A model generated the notes under the pieces. It did not search any database. It worked only from the letters and a program-made list of their open reading frames with translations, and was not told the origin of the DNA. From positions 1-57,847 of the forward strand of contig UQNV01000009.1 of NCBI GenBank assembly GCA_900542505.1: DNA of 57,847 nucleotides, in the 5' to 3' direction. Position 1 is the first letter of the stretch. Each line of letters starts with the position of its first letter. Of the stretch, positions 41,386-49,891 are shown in pieces. This DNA comes from an uncultured Alistipes sp. (GTDB lineage Bacteria; Bacteroidota; Bacteroidia; Bacteroidales; Rikenellaceae). A program made the position numbers and the translations under genes.

Positions 41386-42474
41386 ATGTATCTGAAACGA
41401 TTGTCGCTGCTCAACTTCAAGAATGTAGCCCAGGAGGAGCTCAGCCTCGTCCCGGGCATCAACTGTTTCGTGGGGGACAACGGAGCCGGCAAGACCAATA
41501 TCATGGAGGCGGTCTACTACCTCTCGATGTGCAAGTCGTCGCTCGGCATGACCGACGGGCAGAGCATCCGCCACGGGGCGGACTTCTTCGTGGTCGAGGG
41601 GCTCTACCAGACCGATGCGGGGCGTACCGAGCAGGTCGTCTGTTCGTTTGCGCGCAAGGGCGGCAAGGTGCTCAAGCGCAACGGCAAGGAGTACGACCGT
41701 CTGTCGGACCACGTGGGGCTTGTCCCCGTGGTGATAGTCTCGCCCGCCGATACGGCGCTCATCAGCGATGCGGCCGACGAGCGGCGCCGCTACCTCAATG
41801 CCTTCATCTCGCAGCTCGACCGGCCCTACCTGGCTGCCGTCATGCGCTACAACGCCGTGCTGGCCGAGCGCAACCGCCTGCTCAAGAGCATGCCCGACGA
41901 GACGATGCTCTCGATTTACGACCGCCAGCTCTCCGAACACGGGCGGTTAATCCATGCGCGGCGAAGCGAGTATGTCACCCGCCTGCAGCCCGTCGTCGAG
42001 GAGTGTTACCGCCGGCTGTCGGGCGACCGCGAGCAGGTCGAGCTGACGTACCGCTCGGAGCTCAACGACCGGCCGTTCGAGGAGCTGCTTCAGGCGTCGC
42101 GGGCCCGCGACCTGGCCAACGAGTATACCACCTCGGGCATCCACCGCGACGACCTGGTGCTTCGCATCGGCGGTTATCCGCTGCGCAAGTACGGCTCGCA
42201 GGGGCAGCAGAAGTCCTTCCTCATCGCCCTCAAGCTGGCGCAGTACGCCGTCGTGGCCGAGGCGGGCGGCGAACGCCCCATCCTGCTGCTCGACGACCTG
42301 TTCGACAAGCTCGATGCGGGGCGGGTCGAACAGCTCATCCGCCTCGTCTCCGAGGAGAAGTTCGGCCAGATTTTCATCTCCGACTGCAACAAGACGCGCC
42401 TGCGCACGATTCTCGACCGTGCGGGGGCCGATTATTCGCTTTTCGAGGTCGAGAACGGAACAATCACCCGATGA
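41386..42474 (+). CDS. recF: DNA replication and repair protein RecF
   Basis: ABC-type ATPase that works with RecO and RecR to load RecA on gapped DNA. The 362-residue protein has Walker A GDNGAGKTN (30-38), the D-loop/signature region KYGSQGQQKSFLIALKLA, and Walker B ILLLDDLFDKLD. The start is ATG at 41386 (MYLKRLSLLNFKN), a typical beginning. It overlaps the next gene by 4 bp (ATGA). In many bacteria recF sits near dnaA/dnaN, but here it does not. Confidence 0.95.
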   Translation: MYLKRLSLLNFKNVAQEELSLVPGINCFVGDNGAGKTNIMEAVYYLSMCKSSLGMTDGQSIRHGADFFVVEGLYQTDAGRTEQVVCSFARKGGKVLKRNGKEYDRLSDHVGLVPVVIVSPADTALISDAADERRRYLNAFISQLDRPYLAAVMRYNAVLAERNRLLKSMPDETMLSIYDRQLSEHGRLIHARRSEYVTRLQPVVEECYRRLSGDREQVELTYRSELNDRPFEELLQASRARDLANEYTTSGIHRDDLVLRIGGYPLRKYGSQGQQKSFLIALKLAQYAVVAEAGGERPILLLDDLFDKLDAGRVEQLIRLVSEEKFGQIFISDCNKTRLRTILDRAGADYSLFEVENGTITR

Positions 42475-42761
42475 GACGGACGAAGACCATGCTGATGGGC
42501 GACCTGCTCGAAGAGTTCTTCAAGCGCCCCTATGTTGCCGCCAAGGTAGCCGAAGGCAAGCTGCCCGACACGTGGCGCGACATCGTCGGCGAGGAGGCGG
42601 CGCGCCAGACTGTCGAGCTGCGTCTGGAGAACCGCGTGCTCTACGTACGCCTGCGTTCGAGCGTCCTGCGTTCCGAGTTGCTCTATCAGCGCGAGGCGCT
42701 GCGCGACGAAATCAACCGCCGCTCGGGTGTGCGGCTGGTCTCTTCGGTCGTGGTCCGGTGA
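42471..42761 (+). CDS. DUF721 protein, DciA-like
   Basis: A 96-residue protein of the DUF721 family, with TWRDIVGEEAARQTV, LENRVLYVRLRSSVLRSEL and LRDEINRRSG. DciA members with this domain help load the replicative helicase DnaB in bacteria lacking DnaC/DnaI. The start ATG at 42471 overlaps the recF stop (ATGA), implying translational coupling. A replication role is inferred from the family. Confidence 0.85.
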   Translation: MRRTKTMLMGDLLEEFFKRPYVAAKVAEGKLPDTWRDIVGEEAARQTVELRLENRVLYVRLRSSVLRSELLYQREALRDEINRRSGVRLVSSVVVR

Positions 42762-42778
42762 CGGCGCTGCTGCTGCGG

Positions 42779-42827
42779 CCTCCTCCTTATCCTCTTTATC
42801 CCTCTTTCCCTCTTTCCCTCTTTCTCC
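42779..42827. repeat. Homopyrimidine tract with 8-bp tandem repeats
   Basis: 49 bases are C/T except for two A. It contains three perfect CCCTCTTT units (42800-42823). It lies in the 306-bp gap between dciA and the Sus locus (42762-43067); the rest of that gap has no gene I can support. Confidence 0.85.
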
Positions 42828-43010
42828 GGTCTCTTCCCGGTCTTCCTCCGGATGTTGTTTGCGACTCCTCCGGCAGGTCCTTTTGCGCCTCTGCTTCCGC
42901 ATTCCCGGGGCTCGCCTCCGGATAAGCTCCGGCCTGTCTGTCCGGCGTATCGTCGTAGTGTCGCATCCTGCCAATCTGCCGCCTCCGCAGTCGGGCTGGC
43001 GGGCGAAATG

Positions 43011-43051
43011 CAAAGAGCGGTGTCTCCCTGCACGGGAGACACCGCTCTTTG
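43011..43051 (-). terminator. 18-bp hairpin ending the Sus-like locus
   Basis: A perfect 18-bp stem (43011-43028 with 43034-43051; arms begin CAAAGAGCGG and end CCGCTCTTTG) closes the loop TGCAC, 16 bp after the last stop. The tail on the minus strand is short (CATTTC), but the stem is the strongest in the window; it also faces the convergent recF-dciA operon. Confidence 0.85.
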
Positions 43052-43067
43052 GTTGTCGGCAGTCGGT

Positions 43068-44765
43068 TTATTCGACCACTTCGATGCGCGGGCTGTCCTT
43101 GTAACCCGTCTCCACCGAGCTGGCCCAGCGGCAGGTACCGCCGTTGGGGTTGGGCAGAGCCTGGTTGCCGCCCGTGCAGTTGGCGGCGCAGATGAAGCGG
43201 AACTGTACCTCGCCGTCGGGGATTGCACGCTTGAAGGTGACGGTTGCCGATACCTCCAGGTTGGGCGTGCTGGTCGGCAGGATGTGGGTATAGGATACCT
43301 CCTCGCCGTTGAAGGTGGTCGTCTTGAGCTCGCTGGCGGCCTTCCACGTCGTGCCGTCGAGATACTCGAGTCGCCAGTACTTCTGACCCGTACCCGAGAT
43401 ACGGCTTACGCCCGAGAAGCGTACATTCGTGCCGGCCTTGAAGTTCTTCACCGGGACGCTGAAGAGCCAGTAGTCGCCCGGCCATGCGCCCGTGACGTAG
43501 GGTTGTCCCGTGCCACCGATGAAGCGTTCGCAATCGGGGTCAGGTTGTCCCTGGTCATCGACGTAGGTGTGGGTATAGGAGAGGTAGCCGACACCCGAGA
43601 CGGCGCGCAGGCTGTTCTCCTCGACGAACTGCTTGGTCGGCGTGGTGTAGTCGGTGCCCGAGGCTCCGTTGAAGAACCACTCGACGGGTTTGTCCAGACC
43701 GGTCATCGGAGCGCTCGAGCCCGAACCGGTCTCCTGCGAAATCGTGATTTCGAAGATGCCGCTCTCGCCCAGCACCTCGACCGTACGGATGGTGACCAGA
43801 CCGTAGCGCATGTCGCCCGTGTTGTCGGTCGGCGTGATGGTCAGCGTGTACTCCTGGTCGGCCTCGCCGGCGGCGGGCGATACGCTGTACCATGCGTCGG
43901 CCTCCTCGACAATCGACCAATCCCAGTTGGACTTGAGCGTTACCGAAATCGGTTTGGCGCCCTGTGCGGCGAAGGGAGGCAGCGAGTTGTCCGACGTGTC
44001 GAGGTCTTCGCTCGTCACCTCGATTTTCGGGGTGATGGTCTGCAGAATGTCGATGCGGCTGGTCGTCGATTCATATTCGCCCGCACCCTTGAAGGTGATG
44101 GCGCAGCTGCGCTCGAGCTCGGTCGGCTGTTCGGGATAGGCGGCAACATCCAGCTTGAACTGGCCGTTGCCCGTCTCGGTCAGCGTCGCCCAGTCGTTCT
44201 TTTCGAGCGAGTAGAAGAAGTCGACGTTGGCGTTGACGCTGATGTCGTAGCTCTGTGCATAGCGACCGGCAACGATTTCGTTGGTCAGCGAGTTGTTGAC
44301 CGAGATGGTGATATGGGGCACGTTGGCGGCCTGCTTGACGGCCAGCGTTGCCTCGGTCTGACGGCCGTCGGCATAGCGGAATACGACCGTCGTGGCGCGC
44401 GGGTCGGGATTGTCGTTGTCCGTCACGCAGAAGCGCACCTTGCCGTCACCCGAACCGTGGTCGGGCCAGATGAGCAGCCAGTCGGCGTCGGTCGAGTTGG
44501 CCTCGACCGTCCAGTCGCAGTTCGAACGGATGTCGTAGCGGATGAGTTCGAGTGTCGGGTCGCCCACCATGGCCTCGACATCGAAGCCCAGTTCGGACGA
44601 GGAGGTGACCATCTTGCTCGATACAACGACATTCTCGAGGCGGAAGTAGGGGCTTCCCGTCGACGTGTCGTCGTCGTTGCACGCTCCGGTCAGCAGCGTC
44701 GCCAGCAGAAGCGCTGCGGCTCCTGCCCCTCGGCGTATCTTGCGGTATAAATCTTTGGTATTCAT
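43068..44765 (-). CDS. BACON-domain surface lipoprotein with C-terminal shared domain
   Basis: A 565-residue lipoprotein (lipobox LLTGAC, cysteine near 29). Three BACON-like beta modules are seen at about 75-145 (SNCDWTVEANSTDADWLLIWP), 150-235 and 250-345 (KSNWDWSIVEEADAWYSVSP). Residues 360-565 form a separate domain (PVEWFFNGASG to the end) that is also found at the C-terminus of the 880-residue protein at 49892. It is the last gene after susC and susD, the usual SusE/SusF-like position, so a surface glycan-binding role is inferred. 21 bp after susD. Confidence 0.82.
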   Translation of the reverse strand: MNTKDLYRKIRRGAGAAALLLATLLTGACNDDDTSTGSPYFRLENVVVSSKMVTSSSELGFDVEAMVGDPTLELIRYDIRSNCDWTVEANSTDADWLLIWPDHGSGDGKVRFCVTDNDNPDPRATTVVFRYADGRQTEATLAVKQAANVPHITISVNNSLTNEIVAGRYAQSYDISVNANVDFFYSLEKNDWATLTETGNGQFKLDVAAYPEQPTELERSCAITFKGAGEYESTTSRIDILQTITPKIEVTSEDLDTSDNSLPPFAAQGAKPISVTLKSNWDWSIVEEADAWYSVSPAAGEADQEYTLTITPTDNTGDMRYGLVTIRTVEVLGESGIFEITISQETGSGSSAPMTGLDKPVEWFFNGASGTDYTTPTKQFVEENSLRAVSGVGYLSYTHTYVDDQGQPDPDCERFIGGTGQPYVTGAWPGDYWLFSVPVKNFKAGTNVRFSGVSRISGTGQKYWRLEYLDGTTWKAASELKTTTFNGEEVSYTHILPTSTPNLEVSATVTFKRAIPDGEVQFRFICAANCTGGNQALPNPNGGTCRWASSVETGYKDSPRIEVVE

Positions 44766-44786
44766 AATCGTTCTACGGTTGAAGGA

Positions 44787-46469
44787 TTATTCGATTTGAC
44801 TCTCGTCGGCGATGATGTTGTGACGGAACGAGTGTTCCCACGGCGTGCCGGCATCCTTGGCCACGGCCTGGCCGCTCCACCATACGGGCAGAATCATGTT
44901 GTTGTCGTTGAGCGTGGCGCCCTGCTCGACGAAGGCGGCCTCGTAGTTGGCGCGGTTGTTGGCGATGGCAATCTGCGGGTAGGCGTAGCGGGCGATGAAC
45001 TTGCCGTCGGTGTAACCCAGGTCGACGGTACCCTCGCCGGTCATGCACTCGGGATAACCCGTGCGGCGCATCTCGTGGTACATCTGGAAGCCGACCACCC
45101 AGAACAGTGCCAGCCACTTCTGCTCGGCCAGGCGCTGCTCCGTGCCGTCCCATTTGCCCTCGTCGCTGGCCAGGAAGGCCGCAATCTCCTTGGAGCCAAT
45201 CGATACGGTCGACAGAACCACCTCGCCCGAAGCGTTGAGCACCGGATAGGCGGCATACTGTCCGTATTCGTTCCACTTCTCGCACGATGCGGTGACGGCC
45301 GCCTCGTAGTACTCCTGGGCCGAGCCGCCAATCCATCCCTTCATCGCCGCCTCGGCCTTGATGAAGAGCAGCTCGTCGTAGTCGAGCAGACGGTTGGGGT
45401 TCGTGTCGCGCACGAGGGTTTCGTAGTGGAGGTAAGGCTCCTTGTCCGAACGGATGGAGTTCGAGTTGAACTCGATGGTGCAGCCCGAGAGGGCGCCCAC
45501 CATCTCGCGTATTTCGTTGTTCACGTAGCGGGGCTTAATCCAGACATACATGCGCGGGTCGGCGAATCCCGTCTCGGCGTTGTAAATCATGCCCAGGAAC
45601 TGGCTGGCCACATGGTGGTCGCCCGAAAGACTCGTGTCGTTGGGGAAGGTCGTGGTGTTGAAGTAGTTGCGGTAGTAGGTCGCCGTGCCCGAGAACTTCA
45701 CCGTCGCATTGTCGGCGTTCGACGTGAAGACGGGATAGGTCGTCGGGTTGTCGATGATGGCGCGGATGCGGTCGCCGACCGTCGGGTTGAAGGCGTCGTT
45801 GCGGCCGCTCACACGCATCAGCAGACGCAGGTGGAGCGTATTGGTGAACTTCTGCCACTTGGTGATGTCACCCGCATAGATGGCATCCTTCGCGGGGTCC
45901 TCCATCTCCTGGCTGGGGTTGTAGAGCGAGTTGGCGGTCTCCAGGTCGGCCATCATCGCCTCGTAGACCTCCTTCTGGGAGTCGATGCGGGGTTTGAGGT
46001 TGCCCTCGTCGCCCTTCAGCGCCTCGGTGTAGGCCACCGAGCCGAACATGTCGGTGCAGATGGACATGTAGTAGACCTTCAGCGTGAGGCCGATGGCCTG
46101 GAAGTTGGGCTGGTTCTGCTCGACGGCCAGGTCATACATGTGGTCGGCGTTCTTGGCCCACTTGTAGCAGAGGTTCCAGATTTGCTGGAAGTTCTGGTTG
46201 CTGAGGTTGTAGCAGTGCTCGCGGCGGGGCGTCGACTTGGCGACGGTCACCTGCGAAATCTCGTTGGCGATGGCGAGCATGTAGTTGTCGAACGAATTGG
46301 TTGCCGAATAGAGCAGCGGTTCCAGCATCGAGATGGGGGTGATGGAGCCCTGCGTCAGCTTGTTGGGGTTGGTGTTGTACTCCTCGAAATCCCCCGTGCA
46401 GGCCGTGGTGACGGCGAGTGCGGCCACTGCGGCATAGAGCGTATGTTTCAAGTATTTCATGGCTTGCAT
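44787..46469 (-). CDS. SusD-like outer-membrane lipoprotein
   Basis: A 560-residue lipoprotein that would cap the SusC channel and capture ligand. A signal peptide with the lipobox VTTAC is followed by TGDFEEYNTNPNKLTQG, a start typical of the SusD-like_2 branch. TPR-like helices and NRLLDYDELLFIKAEAAMKG, then EQRLAEQKWLALFWVVGFQMYHEMRRTGYPE, are characteristic SusD segments. The start is ATG at 46469 or nine bases later (MKYLKH). Only 4-13 bp after susC. Its substrate cannot be read from sequence. Confidence 0.92.
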   Translation of the reverse strand: MQAMKYLKHTLYAAVAALAVTTACTGDFEEYNTNPNKLTQGSITPISMLEPLLYSATNSFDNYMLAIANEISQVTVAKSTPRREHCYNLSNQNFQQIWNLCYKWAKNADHMYDLAVEQNQPNFQAIGLTLKVYYMSICTDMFGSVAYTEALKGDEGNLKPRIDSQKEVYEAMMADLETANSLYNPSQEMEDPAKDAIYAGDITKWQKFTNTLHLRLLMRVSGRNDAFNPTVGDRIRAIIDNPTTYPVFTSNADNATVKFSGTATYYRNYFNTTTFPNDTSLSGDHHVASQFLGMIYNAETGFADPRMYVWIKPRYVNNEIREMVGALSGCTIEFNSNSIRSDKEPYLHYETLVRDTNPNRLLDYDELLFIKAEAAMKGWIGGSAQEYYEAAVTASCEKWNEYGQYAAYPVLNASGEVVLSTVSIGSKEIAAFLASDEGKWDGTEQRLAEQKWLALFWVVGFQMYHEMRRTGYPECMTGEGTVDLGYTDGKFIARYAYPQIAIANNRANYEAAFVEQGATLNDNNMILPVWWSGQAVAKDAGTPWEHSFRHNIIADESQIE

Positions 46470-46473
46470 CGTT

Positions 46474-49400
46474 TTAGAACTGAAGTTTGAGGTTGAAACC
46501 GTAGGTCCGGGTCATCGGGAAGGTGACGGTCTCGATACCGGGGTAGATGTTCGTGCCGTTGACGAGGCTGGCGGCCTCGGGGTCGTACTGCGGCCAGTCG
46601 GTGATGCAGAAGAGGTTCGTCGCGAAGAAGCCAATCGAGGCGCCCTGCAGGAAACGCGTCTTCTTAATCAGGTGGGCCGGCAGCTGGTAGTCCAGACGCA
46701 GCTCCTTGAGCTTGAGGAAGTCGGTGCTGAAGGTGTTCGTCCGGGCATTGTCGCGGTTCCACTTGTAGGTCTGGTAGTAGGTGTAGACGTTCTCGGTGAT
46801 GGTCGTGTTCTTCTTGTAGGTCACGTTGCCGTCGGCGTCCGTCACGGCGTTCACACCCGAAACGACCAGACCGTCGTCACGACCGGCGAGCGAGTTCTTC
46901 AGCTTGCCCTGGTACGAGAGCGCGAAGTTGGTCGCCGAGTAGGCGTTGCCGCCGACCTGCGCCGTGAAGGTGGCGCTCAGCGAGAGGCCCTTGTAGCGGA
47001 GCGTCGTGCCGAAGCCGGCGCGCCAGTCGGGATTCACCTGGGCGATGTACTGGTCGGGGTCCGTGAAGGAGGGATAACCCGTCGTCTCGTTGATGATGGG
47101 CATGCCCGAGCAGTCGATGCGCTTGCCGTTCTCGTCGGTGTAGTACGAGCCCTCCGGGGCGCGCACCCAGTCCTTACCGTAAATCTGGTGCATGGCCTGT
47201 CCGACGTAGGAGTAGATGTAGACACGTCCGCCGATGGTCGTCGAGGTCGAGGTCTGGAGCGGGGTCTTGGGGTCCCAGCCGTCCTGCAGCTCGCAGAGCT
47301 TGTTCTTGTTGAGCGACCAGTTACCGTTGATTTCCCACGAGAAGTCCTTCGTGCGGACCGGTACGGCGCGGAACGAAACCTCGATACCCTTGTTCTCGAT
47401 GCGGCCGGCGTTGATTATCATCGACGTGGCGCCGATTTCGGCACTCTGCGAGGCGCTGATAATCTGGTCGGTGGTCGTGGTCTTGTAGAGGGCCAGGTCG
47501 ATGTTCAGCCGGCTCTCGAAGAACTTCGTGTCGAGACCGATTTCCCAGCTGTTGGTCTTCTCGGGACGAATCAGGGCGTTGGGCAACGTCGTGGGCAGCG
47601 TGAATCCGCCGGGGTAGTCCGTCGTCGAGTAGTCGGGATAGAGCGAGAAGACGCTCGTGTCGTTACCGACGCTGGCCCACGATGCGCGGAGCTTCACCAT
47701 GTTGACCCAGCGCGAGTTGAACTTCAGCGCCTTGTCGAGCAGGATGCTGGCGCTCACCGAGGGGTAGAAGTAGGACCACTGCGTGGGGTGGAGCGTCGAC
47801 GACCAGTCGTTGCGGGCCGTGATGTCGAGGAAGTAGGTGTCGTCCCACGAGAGGTTGAGGAAGCCGTAGAGGCTGTGGATGGCCTTGTTGCTGCGGTAGG
47901 GCGATACCTCGAGCGCTACGGCCGAGTTGGCGAACGAGTACATGCCCGGACCCTCGACCAGCAGCTGCGAAGCCTCGGTGGTAATCGAGTAGTACTTGTT
48001 GCGCAGCGAGCTGCCGCCGAATGCCGCCGTCATGTGGAAGCGCTCCCAGAAGCTCTTGTCGTACTTGAGCAGGAAGTCCGACGAGTATTCGTACTGGCGG
48101 ATTTCCTTGGTGCGGTACATACCGTCGGGATAGTCGAGCGACATCTTGGGCTTCTGCTGCGAACGCCACTCGATGTTCATGTCCATACCGCCGCGCAGGT
48201 TGAGCGTCAGCTCGGGGAGAATCTCGAAGGTGATGTTCACGTTACCGAACATGCGGTCGCGGTCGAGCTTGTTCAGCTCTTCATAGAGCGTACGGTAGGG
48301 GTTGTGGCCCTCGAGGCTGTTGTAGATAAGGCTCGAGGTGACGTTGTACTTGTCCTCGGAGTTACCGGCGTTGAAGTTGGCCATCGTGTAGCGGCCCTTC
48401 ATGTACTCGTCGCGGTAGGCCGAGATGGGGTTGGTGTTGTAGCCCCAGATGAGGCCGTACATGGGCGATGCCTGGCTGTAGCCCGACATGGGCATGTTGT
48501 CGCTGTCCTTGCGGACGTAGTTGACCTTGGCCGAGAACTGGATGCGCTTGCTGATTTTCTGGTTCAGGGCCAGTGCGAAGGACTGCTGGTTGTATCCCGT
48601 GTTGGGCATAATCCAGTCGTTGCGCGTGTCGGTGAACGAGAATCGGGCGCTGGTGCCCTTGCCCGTCGAACCGTCGATGGTGACGCTGTTGGTCCACGTC
48701 ACACCCGTCTCGAAGAGTCCCGTGTACCAGTCGTCGGCATAGACCCACGGCAAGCGGGTGAATTCGCCCGTCTCCCAGTTCTTCGACATGTAGAGGTAAC
48801 GCTTCTTGTTGGGGTCGAAACGCTCACCGTAGGTGTAGCGCGAAATCTGCTGGCGTACGGCGATGCCGTCCTTGGTCATCGAGGCGGGAAGACCCCAGGC
48901 CGATGCCTCGCGGTTGGTCAGCGACGTGGTGACGGCCGACGGACCGTACTCGGTCTGGAAGTCGGGCCAGAAGCCGGCCTGCTCGAACGATACGGTACCG
49001 TTGTAGGTCACGCCGATACCCTTCTGCTCGCGGCCGCGCTTGGTGGTGATGAGGATGACGCCGTTCTGGGCCATCGAGCCGTAGAGGGCTGCGGCGGCGG
49101 GGCCCTTCAGCACCGATACGCTCTCGATGTCGTCGGGGTTGAGGTCCGTCACGCCGTTACCGAAGTCCACCGGGGCGTCGGCGTTGGCGTAGTTGGCGCC
49201 CGAACCCGAAGCGACCGTGTTGGTCATCATCGGGATACCGTCGATGACGTAGAGCGCCTCGTTGGCGCCGTAGTTGAGCGACGAGTCACCGCGCAGCGTG
49301 ACACGCATCGTACCGCCCGGGCCCGTACCGGCCGACGACATGGTCAGACCGGCCACCTTGCCGTTGAGGTTGCTCACCCAGTTCGTGGTGGTCGACTGCG

Positions 49401-49809
49401 TGAGGATATCGCCGTCGACCTTCGAGATGGCGTAGCCGACCGATTTCTCGGAACGGGTCAGACCGAGTGCCGTGACGACCACTTCGTCGATTTTCTGTGC
49501 GGCCTCCTTCAGCGTGACGTCGAGCCGCGTGCGGGGACCGACCGTAATCTCCTGCGAGTCGTAACCCAGCGACTGGAATATCAGAGTGGCGTCGTCGCCC
49601 GGTACCTCGATGGTGTAGCTTCCGTCGATGCCCGAGATGACGCCGTTGGTCGTGTTCTTGACCAGAATCGTGGCGCCGACCATCGGTGTTTTACCGTCCG
49701 TGTCGTAGACGATACCCGTAACGCTTCGGCTTTGCGCCCATGCGTTGCCCGCAAGCAGCACGAGCACGATGGTCGCGAGTAAGTTTCGTAGGTAAAATTT
49801 CAGCTTCAT
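46474..49809 (-). CDS. SusC-like TonB-dependent outer-membrane transporter
   Basis: A 1111-residue outer-membrane pump. It has a signal peptide (ending AGNAWAQ), an N-terminal carboxypeptidase-regulatory-like domain (VTGIVYDTDGKTPMVGATI), a TonB box in DEVVVTALG, a plug domain (LYVIDGIPM, then LKGPAAAALYGSMAQNGVIL) and a large barrel ending GFNLKLQF. Family knowledge gives TonB/ExbBD-driven import of an oligomer captured by the SusD partner. Upstream is an 82-bp gap with a hairpin after the 880-residue lipoprotein. Confidence 0.95.
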   Translation of the reverse strand: MKLKFYLRNLLATIVLVLLAGNAWAQSRSVTGIVYDTDGKTPMVGATILVKNTTNGVISGIDGSYTIEVPGDDATLIFQSLGYDSQEITVGPRTRLDVTLKEAAQKIDEVVVTALGLTRSEKSVGYAISKVDGDILTQSTTTNWVSNLNGKVAGLTMSSAGTGPGGTMRVTLRGDSSLNYGANEALYVIDGIPMMTNTVASGSGANYANADAPVDFGNGVTDLNPDDIESVSVLKGPAAAALYGSMAQNGVILITTKRGREQKGIGVTYNGTVSFEQAGFWPDFQTEYGPSAVTTSLTNREASAWGLPASMTKDGIAVRQQISRYTYGERFDPNKKRYLYMSKNWETGEFTRLPWVYADDWYTGLFETGVTWTNSVTIDGSTGKGTSARFSFTDTRNDWIMPNTGYNQQSFALALNQKISKRIQFSAKVNYVRKDSDNMPMSGYSQASPMYGLIWGYNTNPISAYRDEYMKGRYTMANFNAGNSEDKYNVTSSLIYNSLEGHNPYRTLYEELNKLDRDRMFGNVNITFEILPELTLNLRGGMDMNIEWRSQQKPKMSLDYPDGMYRTKEIRQYEYSSDFLLKYDKSFWERFHMTAAFGGSSLRNKYYSITTEASQLLVEGPGMYSFANSAVALEVSPYRSNKAIHSLYGFLNLSWDDTYFLDITARNDWSSTLHPTQWSYFYPSVSASILLDKALKFNSRWVNMVKLRASWASVGNDTSVFSLYPDYSTTDYPGGFTLPTTLPNALIRPEKTNSWEIGLDTKFFESRLNIDLALYKTTTTDQIISASQSAEIGATSMIINAGRIENKGIEVSFRAVPVRTKDFSWEINGNWSLNKNKLCELQDGWDPKTPLQTSTSTTIGGRVYIYSYVGQAMHQIYGKDWVRAPEGSYYTDENGKRIDCSGMPIINETTGYPSFTDPDQYIAQVNPDWRAGFGTTLRYKGLSLSATFTAQVGGNAYSATNFALSYQGKLKNSLAGRDDGLVVSGVNAVTDADGNVTYKKNTTITENVYTYYQTYKWNRDNARTNTFSTDFLKLKELRLDYQLPAHLIKKTRFLQGASIGFFATNLFCITDWPQYDPEAASLVNGTNIYPGIETVTFPMTRTYGFNLKLQF

Positions 49810-49842
49810 ATCGCGTTTCTTTATTTATTTGTTCGGAAGGAA

Positions 49843-49880
49843 CGGGACGGCGGCGGCTCGGCGGAGTCTCCGCCGTCCCG
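49843..49880 (-). terminator. Hairpin between the 880-residue lipoprotein and susC
   Basis: CGGGACGGCGG (49843-49853) pairs with CCGCCGTCCCG (49870-49880): an 11-bp stem with a 16-nt loop, 12 bp after the lipoprotein stop. No strong T-tract. It may lower read-through or set an mRNA end inside the locus. Confidence 0.5.
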
Positions 49881-49891
49881 ATGTTCAGCTG

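Noticed and set aside
46459..49782. A 1107-codon open frame on the plus strand opposite susC
   Set aside because: It is the antisense of a clear SusC gene in a high-GC genome, has no recognisable domain or start, and is rich in Arg, Val and Gly as shadow frames are.
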